64,000 bases of DNA from Roseiarcus sp963836695 (GTDB taxonomy: Bacteria; Pseudomonadota; Alphaproteobacteria; Rhizobiales; Beijerinckiaceae). The stretch lies in contig CAWIKX010000013.1 of the NCBI GenBank assembly GCA_963836695.1, positions 144,658-208,657 on the forward strand. Direction: 5' to 3'. This document shows positions 17,474 through 27,085 of this stretch, one piece after another (the stretch's first letter is position 1; every line of letters starts with the position of its first letter). Position numbers and translations under genes: made by a program. The notes beneath the pieces were generated by a model, which made no database searches, had not been told where the DNA came from, and worked only from the letters and a program-made list of their open reading frames with translations.

Positions 17474-19000
17474 TCAGTGGGCGCTGCGCGCGTCAGTTTT
17501 GCAGTCTGCGTCCGGTTCCTGCATCAAATCGCGGATAGCCGGATAGAGCTTGCGAAACGTTGCATAACGCTTTGCGTAAAGGGGCGCATTGCGCGGATCG
17601 GGCTCGATTGCGAATGCAGCCGGATTCCACTGCTTGATCGCCGACGCGGAAACGTCCCCGATCGCGAGTCTCGCCAGAAAAGCGTCGCCATAGGAAGCGC
17701 CGAGGCTAATTTCACGCACGTCCTGGCTCAGTCCGGAAACATCGGAGGTGGCCTGAGTCCAGACCGTGTTTCGCAGTCCACCGCCGACGGCGACGATCGA
17801 AGAGGCCGGCGCGCCAGCCTCGGCGTAAGCGTCGAAAATGTGGTTGGTCGCGAAGGCGATGCCCTCGAGAAGAGCCCGGTACATGTCGGCGCGCGTGTTG
17901 GCCAACGTCAAGCCGACAACGGCGCCTTTGGCGTTCGGGTCGTGAATCGGCGTTCGCTCGCCGGAAAAGTATGGGAGAAAAATGAGTCCGTTCGCGCCAG
18001 GCGGGGACGCCGCCGCCTCCGCCGCCAGCGCGGCCATCGCGGCCTCTGGATTCAGGTCTCGCGCCAGCTGATCGGCGAACCAGTGGGTCAGCGTCCCACT
18101 GGTCGCCAGACCAGCCATTGAGGCGTGTTGGCCAGGGAAGAGCCAGGGCGCATGCCAAAGCCTCGGATCCCGAATGCGCTCGGAACCAATCCGGATCGTG
18201 AAGATGGTCGAGCCATACATCAACATGAGCTCGCCCGGATCAAGAACGCCGACGCTGATCGCCTCGGCCGCCGCATCGATCGTCCCCACAATAACCGGCG
18301 TTCCAACGGCAAGGCCGGTTTGTTCGGCGGCCGGGCGCGTGACTGTTCCAGCGATCTCGGTCGTCCAGGCGATCTCCGGCAGGCGCTCGATGTCCGTAAT
18401 GCCCTGCGAGAGCGCGTCGCTCCATCTTTCCTGCTCGATGTCATAAAGCGGCGCGACGCTTGAAGCGCTGTAATGGTCGGTCACGAAACGCCCGGTCAGC
18501 CGATGCACGAGGAAGGATGTCGAATTGAGGAACATCCGCGCCTTCGCATACAAGTCCGGCCGGTTTCGCTTGAGCCAAAGGATCTTCGGGCCGACAGCCT
18601 GCGAAGTCAGCGCGTTGCCGGCGTGGGAGAGGATGCGTTCGGCGCCGATGCGAGCATTGAGGTCCTCGATCTCGCGAGCGGCGCGGGTGTCCACGCCGTA
18701 AAGCACGGCGTTCATCAGCGGCGCACCGTCCGCATCGACCGGCAACATGCAGGGGCCGATCGCGCTCGCGCCGACGGCCTTCACCTTCGCAGCGTCAAGT
18801 CCGCTGTCAGCGAGGAGTTTTTGACTGAGCCAGACGAAGTCGCCCCACCAGTCCTCTTCGGCGCGATGCTCCGCCCACCCCGCGCGCGGCACAATGAGGT
18901 CGTGCGGCCGAGCGGCGCTCGCCAAGACACGGCCGGCGGCGTCGACGAGCACGCCTTTCAATTCGTATGTCCCGATGTCAATGCCGAGAGTGGCGTTCAT
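17474..19000 (-). CDS. FGGY-family carbohydrate kinase (xylulokinase-like)
   Basis: Cytoplasmic sugar kinase of 508 residues. The ATP-binding N-terminus GIDIGTYELKGVLVD, the mid-chain VGTIDAAAEAISVGVLDPGE, and the C-terminal FGGY signature region VAVGGGLRNTVWTQ followed by SLGASYGDAFLA are all visible. Length is right for xylulokinase or ribulokinase-type enzymes. Its ATG overlaps the stop of the M42 hydrolase gene, so it is the last gene of the CUT1 transporter operon. The sugar phosphorylated cannot be read from sequence; xylulose, ribulose or an unusual ketose are possible. Confidence 0.87.
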   Translation of the reverse strand: MNATLGIDIGTYELKGVLVDAAGRVLASAARPHDLIVPRAGWAEHRAEEDWWGDFVWLSQKLLADSGLDAAKVKAVGASAIGPCMLPVDADGAPLMNAVLYGVDTRAAREIEDLNARIGAERILSHAGNALTSQAVGPKILWLKRNRPDLYAKARMFLNSTSFLVHRLTGRFVTDHYSASSVAPLYDIEQERWSDALSQGITDIERLPEIAWTTEIAGTVTRPAAEQTGLAVGTPVIVGTIDAAAEAISVGVLDPGELMLMYGSTIFTIRIGSERIRDPRLWHAPWLFPGQHASMAGLATSGTLTHWFADQLARDLNPEAAMAALAAEAAASPPGANGLIFLPYFSGERTPIHDPNAKGAVVGLTLANTRADMYRALLEGIAFATNHIFDAYAEAGAPASSIVAVGGGLRNTVWTQATSDVSGLSQDVREISLGASYGDAFLARLAIGDVSASAIKQWNPAAFAIEPDPRNAPLYAKRYATFRKLYPAIRDLMQEPDADCKTDARSAH

Positions 19001-20118
19001 TCCGGATAGTCGTCACGATCGAGGCTGAAGCCGGCCTCAATGCGCGATAGACCGGCGACGAGGAGCGCCGAGAGGCCGACAAGATCGGAAAGGTCGCAGA
19101 CCTCGAGAGCCGAATGCGTGTAGCGGCACGGGAAGCCGAGGTCGATCGCGGCCACACCGCTATGGACAAGCTGCACATAGGACGAGTCCGTGAGCACGCC
19201 GACCTGAGCGCTGCGCTGCAGCGGCAGGCCTGCGTGGTCCGCAGCGCGTTCAAAGAGCGAGACCAATGCGGGGTGCGGAATCGTGCCATTCAACGTGCCG
19301 CGCCCATGGAAGCTGTAGAGGCTCATGCCCGGTCCGCCGCCAAGCGCAAGGTCGCCGCGAGCCTGCATATCAGGCGTGTCGGTCGCGAGCATGAGATCGA
19401 GCTGGATGGCGATGTCAGGCTTGAGCGCCTGGGCCGCGGGCATTGCGCCGCGCAGATTGTATTCTTCTTGGGTGGAGAAGACGAAATGGATCGTCGGTCG
19501 TTGATTTGTGGGCGCGAGCAGGCGCGCAACCTCTGCGATCACGGCGCAGCCGGCGCGATCGTCGACCGACGTTCCGGCGATCTTGTCTTCGGCGAGCAGG
19601 AACGCTTTCGGCGCATAGACAACGGGCGACCCAATCTTGACGCCCGCCGACAAGGCGGCCGCGGCGCTTGAGAAGCCGGCGTCGACCAGGATCTCCTGAT
19701 ACGGCAGGACGCGATACTTTTCCTCGGGGCTTGTCGCGTGGTGACTCTTGTTGCCGACGATTGCCGGGATATCGCAGCCTTCGCCAACGCAGATGAGGAG
19801 CTCCTGTGCGGCGAGCGCTCGCTCGGGGACGCCGCCGAGACGTTCCAGGCGAAGGAACCCGTTTCCCTCGATTTTGCGGACCACGAATCCGAGCTGGTCC
19901 ATATGCGCGAACAGCATCACGCTTGGCAGGCTTGGGTCGCCTTCAGCCGTGGCGATCAAATTGCCGAGCCGATCGGTCGCTGTTGCGAGACCTAGTCCTC
20001 GCATTTCCTCGGCCAGGCGCCGGCGAACGCGGCCTTCGTGCCCGCTGAGACCGGGGATCAGCATGAGCTCCATCGTGAGCGCCCGCAGGCGGTCGCGCGA
20101 GGGATCGGCGCCAAGCAC
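18997..20118 (-). CDS. M42 family metallohydrolase (glutamyl aminopeptidase/FrvX-like)
   Basis: Dinuclear-metal hydrolase of 373 residues. Metal and catalytic residues are visible in MLFAHMDQLGFVV, GTSVDDRAGCAVIAE, FVFSTQEEYNLRGA (Glu-Glu), QLDLMLATDTPD and CRYTHSALEV. It starts with GTG at 20118, 11 bases after the permease stop, and overlaps the kinase ATG. M42 proteins are usually aminopeptidases, yet the same fold occurs beside sugar transporters (frvX). Here its placement inside a sugar operon with a creatininase-family protein suggests it removes an amide or acyl group from the imported compound; that is inference. Confidence 0.85.
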   Translation of the reverse strand: MLGADPSRDRLRALTMELMLIPGLSGHEGRVRRRLAEEMRGLGLATATDRLGNLIATAEGDPSLPSVMLFAHMDQLGFVVRKIEGNGFLRLERLGGVPERALAAQELLICVGEGCDIPAIVGNKSHHATSPEEKYRVLPYQEILVDAGFSSAAAALSAGVKIGSPVVYAPKAFLLAEDKIAGTSVDDRAGCAVIAEVARLLAPTNQRPTIHFVFSTQEEYNLRGAMPAAQALKPDIAIQLDLMLATDTPDMQARGDLALGGGPGMSLYSFHGRGTLNGTIPHPALVSLFERAADHAGLPLQRSAQVGVLTDSSYVQLVHSGVAAIDLGFPCRYTHSALEVCDLSDLVGLSALLVAGLSRIEAGFSLDRDDYPE

Positions 20119-20129
20119 TGGATCCCCGG

Positions 20130-21092
20130 CTATTTTCCTGCTCCCGCGGTGAGGCCCATGACGATGTAGCGCTCAAGGAAAATCCCAATCAGGAGAAGCG
20201 GCGTGATCGCCGCCGTCGCGAGCGCCGCAATCGTCCACCAGTTGATGCCCGACGAGCCCGTCTGGCTGGCCACCATCACCGGCAAGGTCTGCGCGTCAAA
20301 CCCAGTCAGGAGCGAGGCGAAGAAATATTCGTTCCAGCAGAGAACGAGCGACAGAATGAACGCCGCGACCATGCCCGGCAACGCGATCGGAAGGACGATG
20401 CGGAGGAACGCCCCCCAGGTCGTGCAGCCGTCCACCAGAGCTGCCTGCTCCAACTCCGCCGGGATTGTGTCGAACTGGTCGCGCATCACCCAGATGACGA
20501 TCGGGAGGACCATGAGTGTGTAGATGAGGATAAGCCCGATGCGAGTGTCGAGCAGCGCCAGCTCCTTGTAGAGAACGAGAAACGGCAGCGCGAGGACGAC
20601 AGGCGGAAGAATGAGCTGCGAGACGAAGAAGAACGAGATGTCCTTGTTGCGCCACGGGCCGAACTTGTAGTCGAAACGGCTGAGCCCATAGGCGGCAAGC
20701 GAGCCGATGACAATCGCGAGGGCTGACGCGCCGACCGAGCAGATGACGCTGTTGACGAACTTCTTGAGGAACTCATCGCGGACATTGGATGTGGCGAAGA
20801 TCGTGTCGGGGGAAAGCCCGAGCGACTGCCACCCTTTCCAGGACGGCGCAAAATCGACCCAAGGGATGAGGTGGCCCTGCGTGACGTCCCTTCCTAGTTT
20901 TACCGACGTGGAGAGCGTCCAATAGATCGGGAAAAGGGCGATGAAGGTCCAGAGGATGAGTAGGGCGTAGACCAGCGTTTTCCCACCGAAGCGCGCGACC
21001 CACGACGCCAGCGATCCAGCTTCAATTTGGCCCTCATCCGCCGCCGGGTTCGCAATTGCGGTCGTCACAACGGTCTCTCCAGGACGCGCCAA
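20130..21092 (-). CDS. CUT1 sugar ABC transporter permease (MalG family)
   Basis: Inner-membrane permease of 320 residues with about six hydrophobic helices. The EAA loop that contacts the ATPase is seen as ELEQAALVDGCTTWGAFLRI, and the helix LVYALLILWTFIALFPIYW follows an N-terminal cytoplasmic tail. It follows the MalF-type permease by 18 bases and precedes the M42 gene by 11 bases. It forms an importer with the permease at 21111, binding protein at 22320 and ATPase at 24872. Confidence 0.9.
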   Translation of the reverse strand: MARPGETVVTTAIANPAADEGQIEAGSLASWVARFGGKTLVYALLILWTFIALFPIYWTLSTSVKLGRDVTQGHLIPWVDFAPSWKGWQSLGLSPDTIFATSNVRDEFLKKFVNSVICSVGASALAIVIGSLAAYGLSRFDYKFGPWRNKDISFFFVSQLILPPVVLALPFLVLYKELALLDTRIGLILIYTLMVLPIVIWVMRDQFDTIPAELEQAALVDGCTTWGAFLRIVLPIALPGMVAAFILSLVLCWNEYFFASLLTGFDAQTLPVMVASQTGSSGINWWTIAALATAAITPLLLIGIFLERYIVMGLTAGAGK

Positions 21093-21110
21093 GCTTCCAT
21101 TCCTTCGCCG

Positions 21111-22208
21111 TCAGGTCATCTTCTGCATGTAGCGGCTGGCGACCTTCAGGAGAAGCATGATGAAGACAATGATGATAACGAGGTAGACTTCGGCGACCAT
21201 TGTCGCGTAGCCGACGTTGGAGCGGTCCCGGTATTCCCGGTAGACGAAGCTCGAGATCGTGTCGGTTGCGCCGGCAGGGCCCCCCGACGTGACATTGATC
21301 ACGATGTCCGCAAGCTTCAGTTCAAAGATGGTGCGCAGGATTATCGCCGTCAGGCTCACCGGGAGCATGAGTGGAAATGTGATCTCCCAGAAGGACTGCC
21401 AGGCGTTCGCTCCATCAACCTTGGCGGCTTCTTTCACTTCATGCGGAAGAGCCTGCAAGCCAGCCAGCAGCAGGATTATCATGAACGGAATCCAGACCCA
21501 GGCGTCCATGGCGATGATCGTCGTCCGGGCGATCCACGGGTCGGTAAAAAAAGCGACGTTCTCCCAGCCGAGCCACCTGGCGAAATTCGCTAGCGGCCCG
21601 AAGCGGTTCTCCATGAGCGACTTGCCGACCATCCAGCCCACCGCCACTGGACTAAGCATGAACGGCATAAGAAACGCGACGCGGAAAAATTTGCGCCCGC
21701 GGATGTCGGCGTTCAGCAACAAGGCGAGGCCGAAGGCGATCACGTACTGAACGAGCACTGTCAGCACATAGAAGACCATGTTGCCGAGCGCGTTCCAGAA
21801 ATAGGAATCGCCCCAAAGCGTGCGAAGATTGTCGAGACCGTTGAAGTGATGGCCTCCCTCCGCATTGAGGTTCCAATCGGTGAAGGCAATATAGAGACCG
21901 AAGATGGTCGGGAAGATCACCATCGCCGCTGTGAACAACAGGGCGGGAAGCACGAACAGCGTCTGCTTGCCGCCTTCGCCATGCCGCAGGACTTGGTTCG
22001 CCCCGAGCGCCAATGCCCAGAGCACGAAGACGTAGAGGGTTGGGCGCCAGTTGACGAACGGTAGTGAGATGAGGCCGACCGCCCGCGCCAGTTGCAGAGC
22101 GGCGATTCCGACGAGGATTATTGAAGCGAGACGAAAGATCCATGCGCCGAGCGACGCCTGCCCGCGCGGGACGCCTTCGTCCGTCGCCTCAAGTCTGCCG
22201 CTGCTCAT
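21111..22208 (-). CDS. CUT1 sugar ABC transporter permease (MalF family)
   Basis: Inner-membrane permease of 365 residues. Two extra hydrophobic segments near the N-terminus (IILVGIAALQLARAVGL and TLYVFVLWALALGANQ) precede the usual six-helix core, as in MalF. The EAA loop is EVKEAAKVDGANAWQSFWEI. It stands 111 bases downstream of the binding-protein gene in the same direction. It pairs with the MalG-type permease to form the pore. Confidence 0.9.
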   Translation of the reverse strand: MSSGRLEATDEGVPRGQASLGAWIFRLASIILVGIAALQLARAVGLISLPFVNWRPTLYVFVLWALALGANQVLRHGEGGKQTLFVLPALLFTAAMVIFPTIFGLYIAFTDWNLNAEGGHHFNGLDNLRTLWGDSYFWNALGNMVFYVLTVLVQYVIAFGLALLLNADIRGRKFFRVAFLMPFMLSPVAVGWMVGKSLMENRFGPLANFARWLGWENVAFFTDPWIARTTIIAMDAWVWIPFMIILLLAGLQALPHEVKEAAKVDGANAWQSFWEITFPLMLPVSLTAIILRTIFELKLADIVINVTSGGPAGATDTISSFVYREYRDRSNVGYATMVAEVYLVIIIVFIMLLLKVASRYMQKMT

Positions 22209-22319
22209 TGCGCGATGTCCGTTTCGTCGGCCAGCGGATGAGCCGTCGCGTGCGCCGCCAATCGTCCCCGCCGCTTTTCGCGACGGAGACGATTGATCTT
22301 GCGCGAGAGGACTGCTTGC

Positions 22320-23984
22320 TCAGGCAAGGCCCATTGCGATCCGATAGTACTTGATCTGGTTTTCACGGCCGAGCTTGTCGGTCAGCTTTTCCCAGGCCGC
22401 CGCGACATTGTCGGCCCCCTGCTGTGCGGTCTGCTTGCCCGCGAACGTCTTCTGCAGTTCGTCCTCGGCGATGCTATAGTACTGGAAGATGCCCGGCATG
22501 CGCGGCTCGATCGCGGAGTTCGGGTGGTTGTAGGAGGCCGACTGCGAGTCCATGTACGACCCGATATACTTCTTGTCGTAGCCGGCGAGGGCCCACAGGT
22601 CGAGATTGGTGTGGCTCTTCCGATAAGGCTGGAATCCTGACGGATAGGCCGCCGTCCACATCGACAGGTCCTTTCCGCCGAGATGGGCTGCGGCGCTCCA
22701 GGCGGCCTTCTGACGCTTTGGATCCGCGTCGACACTCTTCATCACGTAGATGCCCCAGCCGAGATAGGCCATGTTCGGCGCATGGTTCGGCCCACTGGCC
22801 AGTTTCTCCCACTTCTGCGTCCGGAAATTGTAGACGTCGTCCGAACCAGGCAGGATGTCGAAATTGAGGACTTCGCCGATCGTCGCGGTGTCGCTCGTCC
22901 GTGCGAACGTGCCGATGTCTCCCCACCATTCCAGGAGCGAACCCGTCCCGGTGACGAACTGCTGAAACGCGGTCGTGTTAGGGTCAGCGTTGATCTGATC
23001 CGGGGGCTCGCTGGGCAACGCGTCGACCACGTCCTGGATCGCGCGCACCCAGGCAGGATTGTTAACGAGCGGCTTCATGTTTTCATCGAACAGCCAGTTC
23101 TTCTCACCGGGATATTTTGCGTAAGCCGTCGCGCGGCTCCCGGTGAAGTAGAACTGGAATCCACCCCACGGCTTGGGCTGGTCGAGGAAGCCATAGACCT
23201 CCTTGCCTTTGACCTTCTTGCCTTTCAGGAACTTGGTGACCTGCTGCACCTGCTGCCAGGTCTTGGGCTGACCCCATGTCTCTAGCCCCGCTTTGTCCTT
23301 CCAGTCCGCCCATTGTTTCCCGAGATCGGGATCTGAGAAAACGTCAGTGCGATAGTTGAGCGTATGGCAGTCGCTGTCGATTGTGATGCGGTGAATTTTC
23401 CCGTTCCACGTACCGACGGGCGGCTTGAGATAGTTGACGTAGTCATCGAAATCGATTTGCGTCTTCACCCAATCCGGCATTTCGGACAGCAGGTCCTTGA
23501 CGCCCATGTCGCCCTCGAAGGGCGCGCCCATCTCGAGAATGTCGAAGTCCGCCGTGCCGCTCGCGATCGATTGCTGCAGGCGGGCGTTGTAATCGGCCTG
23601 CGCGAGATCGATCCACTTGATCTTCGCGCCCGTGTAGGCCTCCCACGGCGTCAGGAAGCCGCGGAACAGGAAATTGTGGAGGTTCTGATTGTTGAGCCCC
23701 ATGAAGGAGAACTCGACGCCGGCGAATTCGCCCTGCTTGACGTTGGCCTTGGTCGGGCCGAGGCACAATGCGCCGACTTTCTGCCAATCGGCGTCAGTCG
23801 GCGAGCCGTTGCCGGCGCCGGGAATCTTCATGATCTGAGAGACGATGCTGTCTTCGGCGAAGGACGGCGTGGACGACAGAACAGACGAGCTTGCGGCGAG
23901 CGCGGCGGCGCCGGCCGCCCCTTTCAGGACATCGCGGCGGCTTCTCTGCATCGCCATGAGCATTTCGTAGACGTGGACACGCAT
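22320..23984 (-). CDS. Tat-exported sugar ABC binding protein (SBP family 1)
   Basis: Periplasmic binding protein of 554 residues, longer than most of its family (about 420). The signal has a twin-arginine motif, RSRRDVLKGAAGAAALAASS, with cleavage expected near SFAED, so it may be exported folded. A GGGAGGA site stands 7 bases before the ATG at 23984. Family features include GTADFDILEMGAPFEGD, PVGTWNGKIHRITID, TLNYRTDVFSDP and ALPSEPPDQINADP. It is rich in Trp and Tyr, usual for carbohydrate binding. The first gene after it is the MalF-type permease. Ligand unknown; the length suggests an oligosaccharide or modified sugar. Confidence 0.88.
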   Translation of the reverse strand: MRVHVYEMLMAMQRSRRDVLKGAAGAAALAASSSVLSSTPSFAEDSIVSQIMKIPGAGNGSPTDADWQKVGALCLGPTKANVKQGEFAGVEFSFMGLNNQNLHNFLFRGFLTPWEAYTGAKIKWIDLAQADYNARLQQSIASGTADFDILEMGAPFEGDMGVKDLLSEMPDWVKTQIDFDDYVNYLKPPVGTWNGKIHRITIDSDCHTLNYRTDVFSDPDLGKQWADWKDKAGLETWGQPKTWQQVQQVTKFLKGKKVKGKEVYGFLDQPKPWGGFQFYFTGSRATAYAKYPGEKNWLFDENMKPLVNNPAWVRAIQDVVDALPSEPPDQINADPNTTAFQQFVTGTGSLLEWWGDIGTFARTSDTATIGEVLNFDILPGSDDVYNFRTQKWEKLASGPNHAPNMAYLGWGIYVMKSVDADPKRQKAAWSAAAHLGGKDLSMWTAAYPSGFQPYRKSHTNLDLWALAGYDKKYIGSYMDSQSASYNHPNSAIEPRMPGIFQYYSIAEDELQKTFAGKQTAQQGADNVAAAWEKLTDKLGRENQIKYYRIAMGLA

Positions 23985-24079
23985 GGATTATTCCTCCCTC
24001 TTGCGCAGCGTCGCGCCCGCTCGCTTACGTGCGCGGCTAGAGCAAGTTCCAAGACTTAAGCGGGGGTTTTGTGGCAAAG

Positions 24080-24850
24080 TCAATTATGCACACCTTGGGC
24101 ATTTGCCCGCTCGACGCCAAGCGCTTTGCGCAAGTGCGCGAGAATGCGGTCCCGCCCTTTCATCCCAAGCTCCGCGCTCGCCTCGCGGGCGGATCGGGAA
24201 TACCATTCGTCCTCCGAGATCCGCGACTTGTCGACGCCTTCCGGAAGGAGCGCCATTAGAAGCGAGGTCTCGCCCAGGCCGGCGTGATCAAAAGGGTAGC
24301 CTTCCATAGCCGAGGACGACATGAGAGGGTGCGCCTTGATCCAGTTGAACGGGTCGTCGCCGGCCGACTGCTGCTTATAATAGTCAGCCATCAACTCCGC
24401 GCCCCACCATCCCTCTCCGCGCTCCGCCTCGAGGAAGGCGAATATGGCCTGCCGCGCGGCTAGCTTGAACGCGAGGTCGGTCGGCATGCCGACTGTGAAG
24501 TTCTCGGTCTGATGGTGGATGACGAGGTGAATGTTTCGAAAGCCTATGCGCAAGAGCCCGGTGAACATCGCCTTGGCGAGGGGCATGAGCGTCTCCGCGT
24601 CGACGTGAAGCGTCCCTGTGCGCTCCGGCCGTTCGACGGCATAGCTCGCCGCGCCGTAGTAAAAGGGCGGCAGGATGATGAGATTTGCCTCCTTTTCCAG
24701 GATCTCGAGGATCTGGGTTACGGCAAGCGTGTCCATCCCGACCGCCATGTGCTCGCCATGGTATTCGAGCACCCCCAAAGGTAGAACAATGGGCCACCGG
24801 CCGTCGATGGCCGCGCGAATCTCCCGCGGTAACATCAATTCATAACGCAT
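24080..24850 (-). CDS. creatininase family protein (metal-dependent amidohydrolase)
   Basis: Protein of 256 residues of the creatininase fold, which hydrolyses cyclic amides (creatinine, formamide intermediates) or related substrates using two metal ions. Metal-ligand motif seen as VLPLGVLEYHGEHMAVGMDT (Glu, His, Asp), with YYGAASYAVERPERTGTLHV, HLVIHHQTEN and a C-terminal GETSLLMALLPEGV. It stands 21 bases after the MalK-like ATPase gene and 95 bases before the binding-protein gene, all one direction. Its presence with an M42 hydrolase in a sugar operon is unusual and suggests a substrate with an amide, lactam or lactone bond. Confidence 0.85.
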   Translation of the reverse strand: MRYELMLPREIRAAIDGRWPIVLPLGVLEYHGEHMAVGMDTLAVTQILEILEKEANLIILPPFYYGAASYAVERPERTGTLHVDAETLMPLAKAMFTGLLRIGFRNIHLVIHHQTENFTVGMPTDLAFKLAARQAIFAFLEAERGEGWWGAELMADYYKQQSAGDDPFNWIKAHPLMSSSAMEGYPFDHAGLGETSLLMALLPEGVDKSRISEDEWYSRSAREASAELGMKGRDRILAHLRKALGVERANAQGVHN

Positions 24851-24871
24851 GAGGGCTCCGGCGCCGGCGGG

Positions 24872-25933
24872 CTATTGCAGCCGCTTGCCGCTTTCGGCAT
24901 CGAACAGGTGAACCGCATCCAGATTTGGCGATAGCAGCAGGGTTTCGCCGGGCTGAGCCGATAGGCGGTCACGGAAGACGGTGACGATCGGGTGACCTCC
25001 GACCTTGGCGAATACCTGGGTTTCCGAGCCAGTCGGCTCGACCACCGAGACCTCCGCCTTGAAGTCGCCGCCGATCGCCAGATGTTCAGGTCGAATCCCA
25101 TAGATGCAGGGACGCCCGTCAATGTTGCCCGGCGCCGTTTTAAGAGGCAGCTCGACACCGCCCTCGGTCACAAAAGCAAGCTTGCCATTGGCGGTTACGG
25201 ATCCTTTGAGCAGATTCATTGATGGGGAGCCGATAAAGCTCGCGACGAAGAGCGTCGTTGGCCGATCGTAGAGCTCGAGCGGAGCGCCGATCTGCTCGAC
25301 GACGCCGTCGCGCATGACGACGATCCGATCCGCCATGGTCATGGCTTCGATCTGGTCGTGCGTGACGTAGATGGTCGTGGTCTTCAGCCGCTGATGCAGC
25401 TCCTTGATTTCGGCCCGCATCTCGACGCGCAACTGAGCGTCCAGATTCGAAAGCGGCTCGTCGAACAGAAAGACCTGGGGATCGCGCACGATCGCCCGTC
25501 CCATGGCGACACGCTGCCGCTGTCCGCCGGACAACTGTCGAGGGTAGCGGGAGAGGTAGGGCACGACGTGGAGGATGTCGGCGGCCCGCTTAACGCGCGC
25601 CTGAATCTCGTCCTTCGGCGTATTGCGCAATTTGAGCCCGAAACTCATGTTCTGTTCGACGGTCTTGTGCGGATAGAGCGCGTAGTTCTGAAAGACCATC
25701 GCGATGTCGCGATCCCTTGGCGGCAGATTGTTGACCACCCGCGAGCCGATCTTGACTTTTCCCTCCGTGATCGACTCAAGACCGGCTATCATTCGCAGAA
25801 GTGTGGATTTCCCGCAGCCGGAGGGCCCGACGAGCGTGACGAACTCCCCATCTGCGATCGACAGCGAGACGCCGTGAATGACTTCCACGCCGCCGTAGGC
25901 CTTGCGTGCGTTGACAACGTCGACCGACGCCAT
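24872..25933 (-). CDS. sugar ABC transporter ATPase (UgpC/MalK family)
   Basis: ATPase of 353 residues: Walker A VGPSGCGKSTLLRMIAGLE, Q-loop MVFQNYALYPH, signature LSGGQRQRVAMGRAI, Walker B VFLFDEPLSNLD and switch histidine YVTHDQIEAMTMADR. A C-terminal TOBE/regulatory region follows from about residue 235 (YGIRPEHLAIGG). I chose the ATG at 25933 (MASVDVV) because GGGAGG precedes it. It is the first gene of the minus-strand CUT1 operon and is transcribed divergently from the ribokinase gene. It would energise the 20130/21111 permeases. Confidence 0.92.
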   Translation of the reverse strand: MASVDVVNARKAYGGVEVIHGVSLSIADGEFVTLVGPSGCGKSTLLRMIAGLESITEGKVKIGSRVVNNLPPRDRDIAMVFQNYALYPHKTVEQNMSFGLKLRNTPKDEIQARVKRAADILHVVPYLSRYPRQLSGGQRQRVAMGRAIVRDPQVFLFDEPLSNLDAQLRVEMRAEIKELHQRLKTTTIYVTHDQIEAMTMADRIVVMRDGVVEQIGAPLELYDRPTTLFVASFIGSPSMNLLKGSVTANGKLAFVTEGGVELPLKTAPGNIDGRPCIYGIRPEHLAIGGDFKAEVSVVEPTGSETQVFAKVGGHPIVTVFRDRLSAQPGETLLLSPNLDAVHLFDAESGKRLQ

Positions 25934-26046
25934 ACTTCTGCCTCCCAACGCGATTTCCGATGCGATGTCAGGCGTGAGCGTAGTCTATTGGCGTATTGGC
26001 GTCGAGCGCGGAGACAACAGTTGGGCAATTCGGGGAGGACGGGGAA
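25934..26046. promoter_or_regulatory. divergent promoter region with tandem 8-base repeat
   Basis: The 113 bases between the ATPase and ribokinase genes must hold promoters for both operons. A tandem TATTGGCG repeat fills 25986-26001 and could be a regulator site. No regulator gene is found in this half of the locus, so control probably comes from elsewhere. No convincing sigma-70 boxes were assigned. Confidence 0.4.
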
Positions 26047-26997
26047 ATGAACGAGGGGCGCAAGCCGCGAATCGCGGTCGTCGGGAGCAATATGGTGGAC
26101 CTTGTCACCTATGTGGATCGGATGCCGATCAAGGGTGAGACCGTCGAGGCGCCAAGTTTTGAAATGGGGCACGGCGGCAAAGGGGCCAATCAGGCTGTGG
26201 CCGCCGCCAAGCTGGGCGCCTCGGTCGTGATGGTCACCGCTGTCGGCGACGACATGTTCGCCGACGCCACCATCAGTAATCTCGAAAAGGTCGGGATCGA
26301 CACGAGCCATGTCCGGCGGGTGAAGGGAAAGCCCAGCGGCGTTGCCCCAATCATGGTCGAGCCGTCGGGGGAGAACTCGATCCTGATCGTTAAGGGAGCG
26401 AACGCCGATCTTTCCCCAGCGGACATCGATCGGGCGGCGGAGGTTTTGAAGACCTGCGATCTCATCCTTATGCAGCTCGAGGTTCCGCTCGAAACCGTCT
26501 ATGCGGCCATCACCTTCGGCAAGCGTCACGGCGTGAAGACGGTTCTCAACCCGGCCCCGGCGACAGCAGCGCTCGACGTCGATCGCATCCGCGATGTGAC
26601 ATTCTTCATCCCCAACGAAACCGAGCTGGCGATCCTGACCGGCATGCCTGTCGATACGGAGCCGAGCATCGTGACGGCTGCTCGAAGCCTGCTCGACAAG
26701 GGTATCGGGACCGTCATCGTGACGTTGGGCTCGCGCGGCGCGCTCCTCGCAACGCCGACGAACGCGCAAAAAATTGAGCCGGTCGCGGTGAAAGCCGTCG
26801 ACACGACGGGCGCCGGCGACGCCTTCGTGGGGAGTTTTGCGCGTTTCTATGCGGACGGCGTCCCTCTCGATGCGGCTTTGAAGCAGGCGGCGCGCTATGC
26901 CGCGGATTCCGTCACCCGGCGCGGCACCCAGAAAGCCTACGCGTCCGCGGATGAATTCGAGGCGTTTTGCGAAACTTTGGCCGGGCCGATCGGGTAG
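26047..26997 (+). CDS. rbsK: ribokinase-like PfkB family sugar kinase
   Basis: Cytoplasmic kinase of 316 residues. The N-terminal PfkB pattern is GSNMVDLVTYVDRMP, then EMGHGGKGANQAVAAAKLGA (the GG-K-GAN-Q substrate motif), and the C-terminal catalytic signature DTTGAGDAFVGSFARFYAD contains the base aspartate. FIPNETELAILTG is also typical. GGGGAGG at about 26034-26040 supports the ATG at 26047; a longer frame to 25996 has no such site. It heads the plus-strand operon with the hexulose-phosphate synthase and isomerase genes. Ribose specificity is not proven. Confidence 0.85.
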   Translation: MNEGRKPRIAVVGSNMVDLVTYVDRMPIKGETVEAPSFEMGHGGKGANQAVAAAKLGASVVMVTAVGDDMFADATISNLEKVGIDTSHVRRVKGKPSGVAPIMVEPSGENSILIVKGANADLSPADIDRAAEVLKTCDLILMQLEVPLETVYAAITFGKRHGVKTVLNPAPATAALDVDRIRDVTFFIPNETELAILTGMPVDTEPSIVTAARSLLDKGIGTVIVTLGSRGALLATPTNAQKIEPVAVKAVDTTGAGDAFVGSFARFYADGVPLDAALKQAARYAADSVTRRGTQKAYASADEFEAFCETLAGPIG

Positions 26998-27085
26998 CCG
27001 TCAAGCCTTATTGCAACAGTGTGGCGAACCTTTTAACGCTGTCTAACCGACAGCCGAATGTGCTGTCCGAGGGAGGAAGCGCTCG